Positions 25,922 through 35,415 of a stretch of DNA of 64,000 nucleotides are shown in pieces. The DNA lies in assembly GCF_017168235.1 (NCBI RefSeq), contig NZ_JABFAO010000009.1, positions 124,001-188,000 of the forward strand. The letters run 5' to 3'. Both the position numbers and the translations under genes were made by a program. Numbering within the stretch: the stretch's first letter is position 1; every line of letters starts with the position of its first letter. The stretch comes from Rhodococcus sp. KRD197. GTDB lineage: Bacteria > Actinomycetota > Actinomycetes > Mycobacteriales > Mycobacteriaceae. Under the pieces are notes generated by a model. That model was not told the origin of the DNA, made no database searches, and worked only from the letters and a program-made list of their open reading frames with translations.

Positions 25922-26830
25922 CTATGCTGAACGCGGTACACGTACTACAATGGCGTCGAGCTGAACGGTGCCCCTTTTGGCGGGACCAGCCGTAATCCCG
26001 AGGTCGACATGCACAGGCTTTGTACCCGCCTTCTCTTCCATGTAGCTGCTGTAACGCTCCAACGCCTGACGCCGAACATCGTCAGGTGTCAGATTGCTTG
26101 ATTTTTTCGTGGAGAACCTAATCTTTTGGTGTGGAACATCTACTAGGTGGGCGACAGTGACGACGCAGACCCCGTCGTGTTCGGCGGAACGAATCTTGTC
26201 AACATCGCGTCCAAACCATTGAGCAGTGTGTGCTGGAGTGTGGTTGAGGGCAAACGACGCGAAAGTCGACTTGAACTCGATGGGGGTGTTACCGACGAGA
26301 AGGTCCACCATCCTTTGGGCGCCGACGGTTGATTCTCGCCTGATTTCCGATGCGGGTACTCCCATTTTGAGAATCTGATAAGCGGTATCCTGAACCCATG
26401 CAGATTCGCCGTGCCCGAAGGTGCTTGCGTACGCGAGGCGCGCTAGTCCACTAGGATCGTGTCCGATCGCCGCAAGCCCGGCAACAACCGCATCTACCAC
26501 ATCATCGAATACAGCGAAAGCGGTCTCAGAGACCTCAACGGCAAGCGCATCGACAACCTCGGTTTGGACGAACGAAGGGACTCCCAGGCCGGCGCCGCCT
26601 CCCCAGTGCTTATCGAATAAGGCCGACCTCGCCTGCTCTGCACTGTGGAATGTGACGCCGATGTTCTCAAGGAGCGCCATGACTACCTGCGAGTACTCCG
26701 CAACTCTGCCTCGAATTGCAATAGAAGGATCTGGTGCCTCGGTCGCGTCATGTAAAAGTTGACGCATTGCCTCCACGTTGCATCCGGCGTTCGCAGTCTC
26801 GGGGTTTACAATCCACACGTTCTTCGGCAT
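25922..26830 (-). CDS. Predicted PD-(D/E)XK-like nuclease next to OLD gene
   Basis: A 302-residue protein of unknown family. Residues about 172-190 read RMVDLLVGNTPIEFKST, an Asp-x9-Glu-x-Lys arrangement that fits a PD-(D/E)XK nuclease core. It is preceded by a helical N-terminus (VEAMRQLLHDATEAPD) and followed by a beta-rich domain that ends in VQLDAIVVRVP. I chose ATG 26830, which starts MPKNVWIVNP; upstream codons in frame look non-coding. It follows the OLD-family gene in the same direction after 182 bases and may act with it. Base composition is lower in GC than the island average. Confidence 0.5.
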   Translation of the reverse strand: MPKNVWIVNPETANAGCNVEAMRQLLHDATEAPDPSIAIRGRVAEYSQVVMALLENIGVTFHSAEQARSALFDKHWGGGAGLGVPSFVQTEVVDALAVEVSETAFAVFDDVVDAVVAGLAAIGHDPSGLARLAYASTFGHGESAWVQDTAYQILKMGVPASEIRRESTVGAQRMVDLLVGNTPIEFKSTFASFALNHTPAHTAQWFGRDVDKIRSAEHDGVCVVTVAHLVDVPHQKIRFSTKKSSNLTPDDVRRQALERYSSYMEEKAGTKPVHVDLGITAGPAKRGTVQLDAIVVRVPRSA

Positions 26831-27012
26831 GGGTGGATCATTGCATAGCCTACCGACACGATGGGGATAATTTAGGCTTCGATTCATCCATTGGCCTTCG
26901 AAGAGCAAGCAATGTACTTGAGAGCTTCGCTCGCAGCATGTGCGGTTGCCGCAGATCGAAGTCCTCACTAACTGCCGGCACTGGCGTCGTCCTACCGAAT
27001 TCTTTCATCCTG

Positions 27013-28869
27013 TTACGCTTTTAAAGCTACGGCTATTTTTCGAAGCAGGCTGTCGATATACGGCCTCAGGGGCTCTGCTGCAAGCTCGAAATCTGAGCTG
27101 GAATCTAGTATTCGGTAAGCCACGCCAACCTTATCTGGGGCCTTCAAGTCATTCGCCACACACCACTTCTCGATTGCCTTGGTTCTAAGCGCTGATACCT
27201 CGTTAATTTCAATATTGGGGACTGCATCATTCCAGGCGTCAAGTTCAGATTTTACTGCTGAGATATATATCGACCAGTCGACGAGATCTTCGATCTCCAT
27301 TGCTTCATCGTTATCACTTTTGAGCTCTACGATTTTGCAACTTGCGATCCCGCTTTCAACCAGGCGGTCTCTAATTGCAGCACCCCCGCCATCACCGTCC
27401 ACTATGTACGCCACCTGTGGAGCTTCTGTTGCTAACTGCGGCATCAGGTTACTCCCGATGTTAGCTAATCCTGGTGCTACCTGGAAATCCAACTCACCGC
27501 CACCTACTGAACGTAGAACCGATGGGAGGAGCACCGCCTCCGTTGGCCCCTCTCCCATAAGAACTCGACGAGAAGGTGTAAATGAAGCAGCGGCTGCGCC
27601 CATGGCAGCCATGAGGGGTGTAAACCCTGCGCCACCTTGCCAGATGCCAGTTTCGAGCCTGGAATTAAGATCGCTGGTCATTCTGACGACATTTACTGAG
27701 CGACCAAGGTCGTTGGGTAGGCACGCGAAGGAATGAGTCGTGTAAATAATTTTCCCAAAAGATGTTTGACTGTCCAGCGCGTTAATAATGTCTGCCTGGG
27801 CATCGTAATGAAGATGAGTCTCGATCTCATCAGCCAGTAGCACGGGCGTCTCGGGCCAGCCGTATACAAACGCTAGAAGCATTGCAAACCAACGCATTCC
27901 ATCGCTTCGTTCAACAATGTCAGTCAGTCCGCCATCTGAAGGCGCAGTGGCAAAAACGCGAATGTTCTTGTCGTCTAGATCAATCTGAAGGCAGACTCCC
28001 TGCTGTTTCCACTTTTCGGTAAACCTTCCCTCTAGTACCTTGTTTGCCTGCCGGATTCGCGTCCGCGCGTCAGCATGATGGCCATCGGTTACCTCCTCTA
28101 GCAACGCTGATAGATCTAGGTTCGCCAGTGCGCGTAAGTGATCCAGTGCCTGCGGCGTGTTCTGGACGCATTCTGCAAGGTCGTACTCGCTCTTAAGATC
28201 TCTGTCAGACGATCCGAAAAGTATAAAGTCCGGTATTTTCCCTTTGATAAAGTCAGTGAACTGAATTCGATGTGCAGCTTCGGCGATTTTTCTGTCGAGC
28301 GCAGTAGATAGCTCTCGGATGGTACTATTCTGAGACAGGCTCTCGTCGGTTAACATCTCGTCTATTTGTGTCCTGATCGAATCGGTACGGCGATCAAGCT
28401 CAGGTTCCATCGCCTTCAAGAACGAGAAGAAGTCGTCAACTGAAGCTAGATATTTCTGCGCTGATTCAGTATTCGAAATTTGCTCACTGACTCTACGCAG
28501 CAAGTCGTCAAGGTTGATATTGGGTTCTGCAGCGAATGGCCGCAGTGAGAAACTCCTCCCTGTAGCATCTTTTTTGACGACGAGCCGTTTATATACCGGA
28601 GATTTGATCTCCGGGTTTTTGGGTCCACCGTTAATCTCTGAGGTTGTCAAGTCAAAGGTCCACTGCAGGAAAGGTGACTTACTTGATCGTCGTGGATGTT
28701 CTCTCCGATCGAAAGTGTTGTCGTTGTTCACGTGCTGGAGTGCTTGAAGTATCGAACTTTTCCCTGCTTCGTTGGGTCCGACGAATGCAACAAGTTTTCC
28801 AGGGGTCTTTACAAAAGATTGATCCGCGAACCTCTTATAGTTCTGAACTGAAAATAGTGCAAGATCCAT
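27013..28869 (-). CDS. OLD-family ATP-dependent endonuclease (ATPase-TOPRIM)
   Basis: A 618-residue OLD protein. The ABC-type ATPase starts with Walker A GPNEAGKSS at residue 31. After a helical insert come the signature-like region (IVERSDGMRWFAMLLAF), Walker B PVLLADEIETHLH near 341 and a His switch (IIYTTHSFACLP). The TOPRIM nuclease follows, with Glu in RVLMGEGPTEAVLLP near 438 and the Asp pair in YIVDGDGGG near 488. ATG 28869 has GGAG upstream. OLD proteins cut DNA and are the GajA part of Gabija, but no UvrD partner is nearby. The gene is visibly AT-richer than its surroundings, pointing to recent transfer. Confidence 0.85.
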   Translation of the reverse strand: MDLALFSVQNYKRFADQSFVKTPGKLVAFVGPNEAGKSSILQALQHVNNDNTFDRREHPRRSSKSPFLQWTFDLTTSEINGGPKNPEIKSPVYKRLVVKKDATGRSFSLRPFAAEPNINLDDLLRRVSEQISNTESAQKYLASVDDFFSFLKAMEPELDRRTDSIRTQIDEMLTDESLSQNSTIRELSTALDRKIAEAAHRIQFTDFIKGKIPDFILFGSSDRDLKSEYDLAECVQNTPQALDHLRALANLDLSALLEEVTDGHHADARTRIRQANKVLEGRFTEKWKQQGVCLQIDLDDKNIRVFATAPSDGGLTDIVERSDGMRWFAMLLAFVYGWPETPVLLADEIETHLHYDAQADIINALDSQTSFGKIIYTTHSFACLPNDLGRSVNVVRMTSDLNSRLETGIWQGGAGFTPLMAAMGAAAASFTPSRRVLMGEGPTEAVLLPSVLRSVGGGELDFQVAPGLANIGSNLMPQLATEAPQVAYIVDGDGGGAAIRDRLVESGIASCKIVELKSDNDEAMEIEDLVDWSIYISAVKSELDAWNDAVPNIEINEVSALRTKAIEKWCVANDLKAPDKVGVAYRILDSSSDFELAAEPLRPYIDSLLRKIAVALKA

Positions 28870-29139
28870 AGTTGCTCCATCTGACGGGAACTCGGCGCTG
28901 CGTGAGACGTTCTTTGATCGAGAACATATCATGTGCGGCTGAGGTGTGGGGTTCTAATCTCTCGGGTTGATTGCTGGATTTGCAATCGATGCTGGATGTG
29001 TGAGCGCCCTGGGCAGCGTAGGATTTAGAGGAGTGGCGTGCGCCTTCGGATCGACGAAATTAGGGGTGTGACTCTCCTGTTGTAAACCCAAAGTTCTTGC
29101 CGTGAGGCTTGCGCAATCTCATTCAATATTGCGTTCTGC
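28870..29139. other. AT-rich intergenic stretch
   Basis: This stretch is between the OLD gene (upstream side) and the end of the giant helicase gene. It is AT-richer than the flanking helicase and holds no convincing reading frame. It should contain the promoter of the OLD gene, but no clear box could be chosen. Confidence 0.4.
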
Positions 29140-32100
29140 TTACGAACCGGTTCGATACGTCTCGCCGATCTTTATTAACCTCCCTCGGTGGACTCCTAGG
29201 TCAATGATTGCCTCCAGCCGCTCACGTGTTTGACCGGTTAGACGCTTCTGGTTGAAAGTCGACAAAGTCTGGCGCAGCAGGCTGTCGTAGTCCGGCTGCC
29301 CCGCCCGCGCGCAGACCGACATCATCGCGTTGATGATCTCCTCCGGCGCTACGTCGGACAGCGGACGCGCCAGGTCGCTGGGAGTTCTGCGGAACCCGCG
29401 CCAAGTCCCACGGTCCAGTTCCTTCGGCCACACGAAGTCGCCCAGTGCCTCGGACCGTTCGATCAGTTCCTCGGGTACGGACTGCAGGACGAAATCGCGC
29501 CGAGCAGCCGCCACCCTGTCGAACCCGAACCGTCGAGCAACATTTCGAGCCAACCGGTCAATTGAAATGGGGCCTTCGATCTCGACAGTCTCCTGAACGG
29601 CCCTCAGAATCGTGTTCTTCACCGCTGGTGAGTGCACTCGATCGAGATCGTCGCGGATACCCAGGTTCGAACTTGAAGCCTCGACGTACTCGATATTGCG
29701 ACCGTGCCAATCCCGCGGCTCGGCGAAAGACAACGCAGCTTCGTCGACCGTCGCCCGCGCTATCAGAACCGGCTCCATGACTTCAGGTTCGCGGCTCTCC
29801 TCAGCGGAAGGTTTGAGCCACCGCTCGGCGTCAGGTGCGAACTCCTCAGGGGATTCCACAGCAAGTTGAACCTTGGCCGCTACCGATTCCGCAATGGCCG
29901 CGGCTTGCGCCTCCGCTGCCGCGTCGATCTCCGCTTGTCTCGCGGCCATTCGTTCCTTGGAAATGGCAACTGCATCGCCAACCTGGGAAATGACCGAGGT
30001 GGGGTTGTCGATCCAATCGGGCAACCACACCCGCACCGACGAACCCCAATGCATCATCGACTCCAAGAGCTGTGGCGTCAGATCGCGGTCGGCCACGGTA
30101 GGACGCTGCGCCCACTGAGGGCCGTCCAACATGACCGCTACCTGCCATCGCTCTGAACCGGGTTCACGGACAACCAAATCCAACACGAAATCGGACAACC
30201 CGTAATTCGCCTCGACTTCGTACCCATGATCACGCAGCGACTGAACCAACCCAGCCTGTACCTCATCGGTCGCGCCCTTCGAATGAACAGCCGGCTCGTC
30301 CTCCCCGCGGGAATCCTGAGCCGCATGTTCGAGATAGCCCCGCAGATGCGCCATCCCTACCGATCGTGTTCGCGACAGGTCGATGTCGGTCGGGTCGAAC
30401 GAGGTGAAGATGACCACCTTACGTCGTGCACGGGTGATAGCGACATTCAGTCGTTTCTCACCGCCGGTGCGCGTCAGCGGGCCGAAGTTTAGCGGCAGCT
30501 TGGGATCGTCCGGCTTCTTCGAGAACGCCGCACTGAAGAGAATGACGTCGCGCTCGTCACCCTGCACGTTCTCGAGATTCTTGACGAAGATGCCGTCGTC
30601 ACGGTCCTCACGCAATTGGTCGAGGATCAACGGATCGCCCGATGCTTCCAGTAGATCGCGTACCAAGGTCTGCTGCTGCGCGTTGAACGTGACGACGCCG
30701 ATGCTTTGCGAGGCCAAATGGGCGTTCGCTAGCCGGCCGCGGATCTCCTCAACGATCGCCTCGGCTTCGACGATATTGGTGCGCAGACGGTCTTTGGTCT
30801 CACGGTTGAAGTGCCCGTCGACGCGCCGCCACTCCACACCCGCGGTGTCATCGCCACCCGGTGACGGTAGGCTCGCCAGCCGGCCTTCGTAGTACTTCTC
30901 GTTCGAGAACGCGATGAGCGATTCGTCCTGACTCCGGTAGTGCCACGATAGCCACAACCGCGGCACGCCGGATTCCACCGCTTCGGTGAGAATGCTGTCG
31001 AGATCATCGGGGATGACCTCGTCGTCCTCGCTGTAGTCATCGCTGTCGTTGGTGCTCACCACACCGATAGCCGTCGGCGGCATCTGCTGCGAGTCGCCGA
31101 CGATGACGGCCGAGCGCCCGCGTCCCAGCGCACCGATGGCCTGGGGAACCGTCACCTGGGATGCCTCGTCGAACACGACGAGATCGAAGGTGACCGAACC
31201 AGGCGGCACGAACTGCGCAAGTGATGTGGGACTGACGAAGAAGCATGGTGTCGCTTCGAGGATGTAGTTCGCATAGCGATTCATCAACTGCCGGAACGTG
31301 GTTCCGCCGCGCTTGGCGTCGAGGGCGCGTCGGAGATGGCCGATGTCGCCCGTCAATGAGCCCGCTTGGAACGAGCGCCGCTCCAGAAGCGCGGCCGGGA
31401 GCGCACTGATCTGCTCGGATCGACTCGCCGCGGACGCATTCGCGAAGTCGTCGATCTGGCCGTCCTTGATCGCCCGGTCGAACTGTGAGAGTCCGTGCTT
31501 GCGGCGGCGCTCGCTGAGCGATGTGTGTGCCACGCCTCGCATGAACGCGATCTCGGCTTGGTTCGCGGGGATCGTGCCGGTCAGTAGCTCGTGGACGAGG
31601 TCGGTCAAACCCGCCGCGCGGAGAGGGTTGAGGAACGCGGTCATGGTGGACCACTGGCGTATCGGCGCACTGCCATCCGTTTGGACGGCTTCGAGCCATG
31701 AGTGCGAGTCGCGTTGCCACGCGGCGAACCAGTGCGAGTTGTTCCGCCAACGGTCGATGTCGGTGTCGGTCGTGCCCAGAATCTGTCGCCAGCTCCGCCA
31801 TGCCTGCGCGAGGCTGTCGAGCGTATCGGTGTCCCGCGGAGTCAACGGTCCGGTGGCAGTGAGGATCTGCCACAGCTGAGGTTGCGTCCGCATGAAGTGC
31901 GCAGTCTGCTCGACGTAATCGAAAGATGCCTGCAGTTGCTGAGTTGCATCCGCACCGATCGGATTCCACGTCGGTGGTGCGAACTGCGTCAACAGTTGGT
32001 GCATGTGCTGCACTGTCTGCGAGGTGAGTCCACGCGCTCCGGGAATCGACCTCAGGAGGGGGAGTGCGGATTCGGGATCGAGTTGCACCCCCGGCAGCAA

Positions 32101-35100
32101 AGCTGGTGCCAGGTCACGAACGAACTGTTCGCTGCGCTTCTTCTTCCCGAACAGGCCCTTGGTCGCTTCTTCCGCGGCGAGCGCGAGTGTTTCGGCGTCG
32201 CCGCTCGCGATGAAGCTGGGTGTGAAGACCGACGTGAGCGGACTGCACTGTTGTTGCAGAAGCGAGATCGCCCCGAGCAAAGCCTGCTTCGACGCAGCCC
32301 ATTGGGCAGATTGGGCGTTGGTCAGTACATCCGCCGCCGGAATTGGACGGCCGAATTGACGTCGCGCCTGGGGGAGCAGGTGTTCTATTGCTTCAGGATT
32401 GGGAACCTGCTCGACAACGAAACGCACGGTGGGGCTTCGATGAACAGCGTCGAGCACTGCAGACAGCCCAGCCGTGACCGACCGGAAGTGATCGTCGGTT
32501 GCCTGAGAATCGATGATTCCAGCGATGGTCCAGGGGTTGTCGCGAGAAATTGAGATCGATCGGGCGGCCCGCTCGAACTGCTGCAAGGCGCTGGTGATCT
32601 CGGGTACCGACACCGATGGGTTGCCGACAAACGATGCTGGAACGGTTGCGACGGTGCCGTCGCCGAGACCGAGGAGGGTGTCGTAGGCAGACCACAACGA
32701 ATGGTCGACGCCATTCTTCTGGTGGATCTTCGTCGGGTAGTCGTCGAGTGGGACGTGGTGCGACCGAACATCGGCGAGCTTGGCGGCCCACGACCGGTAG
32801 TTGTAGCTGGTGGAGTGTTCGATCGCACGCTTGACCTGGTCGCGAATAGCGTTCGCGCTCTGGTTCTTTCCGTGCAGGTCAAGCGTGAATTTGGTGAGGC
32901 CGACAGCGTCGAGACGCTTCTTGACGACGTCGAGCGCAGCCTGCTTCTCTGCTACGAAGAGCACGGACTTGCCCTGCGAGAGAGTATGCGCGATCAGGTT
33001 GGTGATCGTCTGGGATTTTCCGGTTCCGGGTGGGCCTTCGAGCACGAAGGTGTGCCCATCGGCTGCCAGCGCGACAGCGCGCAGTTGAGATCCGTCGGCG
33101 GGGATGGGTACCGGGACGTCGAGTTCGTGCACTGGTACCGATTCGATGTCGGAACCGTCCGGTCGACGCGAATCGCGGAACGACTCGCCTGCGCTGTGCG
33201 TCAGGTGGCGAACGATGGGGCTCTGTTCGAGGATGTCCCAGTGGTCGGTGAGGTCCTTCCACATACCGAAGGTGCCGAACTGGCAGATGGCGATCGACGC
33301 CGTCTCGTCGATGCGGAAGTCGAGGTTGTGCTCGACCAACGCAGAGCGAATGCCCTTGAGAGCTTCGTCGATATCGATCCCGTGCTCATCGAGCGGCGGA
33401 TTTTCGAGGGCAGGGATCGACGCATGGTGTTTGATCCGCAGCCATTCGACGAGGCAGTAGTTGGGCGTCGAGACACCTGCGGTGTCGACGGTGAGCTTGA
33501 ACTGGCTTCGACCCGAACCGCCCACGACCTTCACCGGCAGCAGGAACAGGGGAGCGCGGGCGTCCTTTCCGCTGCTCGTCGTGTGGATCAACCCGCCGAA
33601 CGTCAGGTAGAGGTTGGCGTTGCCGGTCTCCTCGAACATCGTGTGCGCGGTTCGCTGCAGATGCTTCAGCCGCGCTGCGTACGTGTCCTTGGTGACGACG
33701 GCGTGAATCCGCTTTCGATCGCGCAGGTAGTCGAGGATCGTGGCGTCGTCGATGTCTTGTGCCCGCCGAGCGCCCTGCAGTTCATGGATGGAACTGAGTT
33801 CGTCATGGGGGATCAGTTCGATGTCGGTGCCGGCATGGACGAGGTCGTCGAGCAAAGCCAACCCGGAACTGGGGACGTGGAGGTCGATGACCTCGCGCAT
33901 GGGCTTGAGGTTGAGAAGCCGGTTTCGGGTGCTCAGATCGAGGAGAGATCGCTTCCACTTCTGTACACGAGGCGGGGCCGTGTCGGTGCTGTCGAGCACA
34001 AGGTCCGAGGAGTCCTGCGCGTCGAGCAAGTCGGCCGGAAGCCCGAGATCGGCTGCCATTGGAACCGACGATGACGCTTCTGCCTTGACAGCAGCGACCT
34101 CGTCCAGACTCGGCAATGGCCGGACACCGTCTTTGCGTGCCGAGGAAATTGCGATGACGCCGCGCAGCGCGCCATGATCGGCGAAGTGCCGTCGCGCATC
34201 CGCGACAGCCTGCTTGAACGTGCCAGCAGATGTGGTGTCGTAGTACTTGGCTTCGACCGGTACCACGCGGCCGGACTCGACGAGGTTGAGCAGTGCATTC
34301 GGTTCGGTGATGGTCGAGTGCGCCAGTTGGCTTTCGTCGCGCAGGAAACCCGCAAACGAGTGGCCGTCGATCAGCCAGATGACCGGCCGAATCCCGACGG
34401 CTTCCAGACATGCGGCGAAGGTGACCGAGAGGTCGATGCAGGTGCCGAAACGCTCGTCGAGCACCTGGGAGGTGGTGCGAATCTTCTGTCCGGTGTCCTC
34501 GAAAGAGGCAGGCGGATTGATGTACCGGATCTGCTGATGGCGTAGGGCTTCGTAGATTCCGGCCGCGATCTGCGCGGCGCGTTCCGGCCCTTTCTGATAG
34601 CCACCGAGCGAGGGGTCGCCCGTGGCCGAACCGAGCAGATTCGATGCAGCATCGAGAACGGTATTGACTGCGCGGGTGTTGGGCTGAACGAAGGCAGCAA
34701 GCGAATCGTAAAAGGCGGGAGCGTTGAACCACTCGTTGTGGGCCAGCACACGAATCGGCGCGTTGAGGTGGATGTCCTCGCCCCACAACCTGGAAACGGT
34801 GACAGTGATGGTTGCAGGGTGGCTCTCGTTGAGTTCGCGTAGGTGTGGAATCGGCGGAACGATGGCTGAGTAGTTGGACCAGACCACGTCTTCGCCGGCG
34901 CGCAGGGCGCCGTCGTGGACGTCGACGCGCTGCGGCGACAGTTCCGTGCCAGCACCGAACAACTGAACCGACGCCTTCACATCCACGACATCTGTGTCCG
35001 AGAGGTTCACGATCTCGACGCTGGTGATCAGCGGAACGCCATTGTGGACGAGCGCGAGATTCACGGCAGGGTGGGCGTGGATCTCGATCGACAGCCCGTC

Positions 35101-35145
35101 GACTACCGTGCGAAACGGGTTCTGGTCCTGGTCGAGATCCTGCAT
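29140..35145 (-). CDS. DUF4011-helicase-Vsr-DUF3320 defence protein (Hhe-type)
   Basis: A 2001-residue protein. Residues 1-120 are beta-rich. A transglutaminase-like segment follows near 200-330 (TSQVLDERFGTCIDLSVTFA). DUF4011 starts near 397 with WKRSLLDLSTRNRLLNLKP. The SF1 helicase has Walker A LEGPPGTGKSQTITNLIAH near 705, motif II VVFDEASQVTVPQA near 1325, VQGDERDVILFS near 1528 and RLNVAITRARRKVVIF near 1568. A Vsr-like segment (LRDHGYEVEANYGLSDFVLD) lies near 1635, and a DUF3320-like domain ends the protein. ATG 35145 has a strong GGAGGAAAG site. The order matches the single-gene phage-defence protein described as Hhe. It looks intact. Confidence 0.85.
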   Translation of the reverse strand: MQDLDQDQNPFRTVVDGLSIEIHAHPAVNLALVHNGVPLITSVEIVNLSDTDVVDVKASVQLFGAGTELSPQRVDVHDGALRAGEDVVWSNYSAIVPPIPHLRELNESHPATITVTVSRLWGEDIHLNAPIRVLAHNEWFNAPAFYDSLAAFVQPNTRAVNTVLDAASNLLGSATGDPSLGGYQKGPERAAQIAAGIYEALRHQQIRYINPPASFEDTGQKIRTTSQVLDERFGTCIDLSVTFAACLEAVGIRPVIWLIDGHSFAGFLRDESQLAHSTITEPNALLNLVESGRVVPVEAKYYDTTSAGTFKQAVADARRHFADHGALRGVIAISSARKDGVRPLPSLDEVAAVKAEASSSVPMAADLGLPADLLDAQDSSDLVLDSTDTAPPRVQKWKRSLLDLSTRNRLLNLKPMREVIDLHVPSSGLALLDDLVHAGTDIELIPHDELSSIHELQGARRAQDIDDATILDYLRDRKRIHAVVTKDTYAARLKHLQRTAHTMFEETGNANLYLTFGGLIHTTSSGKDARAPLFLLPVKVVGGSGRSQFKLTVDTAGVSTPNYCLVEWLRIKHHASIPALENPPLDEHGIDIDEALKGIRSALVEHNLDFRIDETASIAICQFGTFGMWKDLTDHWDILEQSPIVRHLTHSAGESFRDSRRPDGSDIESVPVHELDVPVPIPADGSQLRAVALAADGHTFVLEGPPGTGKSQTITNLIAHTLSQGKSVLFVAEKQAALDVVKKRLDAVGLTKFTLDLHGKNQSANAIRDQVKRAIEHSTSYNYRSWAAKLADVRSHHVPLDDYPTKIHQKNGVDHSLWSAYDTLLGLGDGTVATVPASFVGNPSVSVPEITSALQQFERAARSISISRDNPWTIAGIIDSQATDDHFRSVTAGLSAVLDAVHRSPTVRFVVEQVPNPEAIEHLLPQARRQFGRPIPAADVLTNAQSAQWAASKQALLGAISLLQQQCSPLTSVFTPSFIASGDAETLALAAEEATKGLFGKKKRSEQFVRDLAPALLPGVQLDPESALPLLRSIPGARGLTSQTVQHMHQLLTQFAPPTWNPIGADATQQLQASFDYVEQTAHFMRTQPQLWQILTATGPLTPRDTDTLDSLAQAWRSWRQILGTTDTDIDRWRNNSHWFAAWQRDSHSWLEAVQTDGSAPIRQWSTMTAFLNPLRAAGLTDLVHELLTGTIPANQAEIAFMRGVAHTSLSERRRKHGLSQFDRAIKDGQIDDFANASAASRSEQISALPAALLERRSFQAGSLTGDIGHLRRALDAKRGGTTFRQLMNRYANYILEATPCFFVSPTSLAQFVPPGSVTFDLVVFDEASQVTVPQAIGALGRGRSAVIVGDSQQMPPTAIGVVSTNDSDDYSEDDEVIPDDLDSILTEAVESGVPRLWLSWHYRSQDESLIAFSNEKYYEGRLASLPSPGGDDTAGVEWRRVDGHFNRETKDRLRTNIVEAEAIVEEIRGRLANAHLASQSIGVVTFNAQQQTLVRDLLEASGDPLILDQLREDRDDGIFVKNLENVQGDERDVILFSAAFSKKPDDPKLPLNFGPLTRTGGEKRLNVAITRARRKVVIFTSFDPTDIDLSRTRSVGMAHLRGYLEHAAQDSRGEDEPAVHSKGATDEVQAGLVQSLRDHGYEVEANYGLSDFVLDLVVREPGSERWQVAVMLDGPQWAQRPTVADRDLTPQLLESMMHWGSSVRVWLPDWIDNPTSVISQVGDAVAISKERMAARQAEIDAAAEAQAAAIAESVAAKVQLAVESPEEFAPDAERWLKPSAEESREPEVMEPVLIARATVDEAALSFAEPRDWHGRNIEYVEASSSNLGIRDDLDRVHSPAVKNTILRAVQETVEIEGPISIDRLARNVARRFGFDRVAAARRDFVLQSVPEELIERSEALGDFVWPKELDRGTWRGFRRTPSDLARPLSDVAPEEIINAMMSVCARAGQPDYDSLLRQTLSTFNQKRLTGQTRERLEAIIDLGVHRGRLIKIGETYRTGS

Positions 35146-35309
35146 CTTTCCTCCGAACTCCGTCGTCCGGCGCCCCGATGACCGGGGCGACGAGTGACGG
35201 CAACGCCGTCAACCTTCACACGCTAGGGCACGCCACCGACAAAGTGCTGAGGAAACGGTATCGGACATTTCGGCGCGATGTTTGCCGATGCTAAAGATGT
35301 CGGGTGTGG

Positions 35310-35323
35310 TTCATTCGAATGAA
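35310..35323. promoter_or_regulatory. 14-bp palindrome in divergent promoter region
   Basis: TTCATTCGAATGAA is a perfect palindrome in the 270-base gap between the divergent Hhe-type and HIRAN genes. Its half-site matches the arms of the 20-bp palindrome at 6016-6035. It is well placed to control one or both genes. The spacing between half-sites differs by 4 bases from the other copy, so a shared regulator is uncertain. Confidence 0.4.
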
Positions 35324-35415
35324 TGATGCCGCGGTGATTCCCGGTCGAGGTTCGCACATGGTTGTCGGCAACGTGGGCTAGCCTGCTGCCTGACGGACGA
35401 TCCGAGGGGACCCGA

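Noticed and set aside
32701-34074. 457-codon plus-strand open frame
   Set aside because: Antisense to the Hhe-type helicase whose motifs are clear; composition is that of a complementary-strand shadow.
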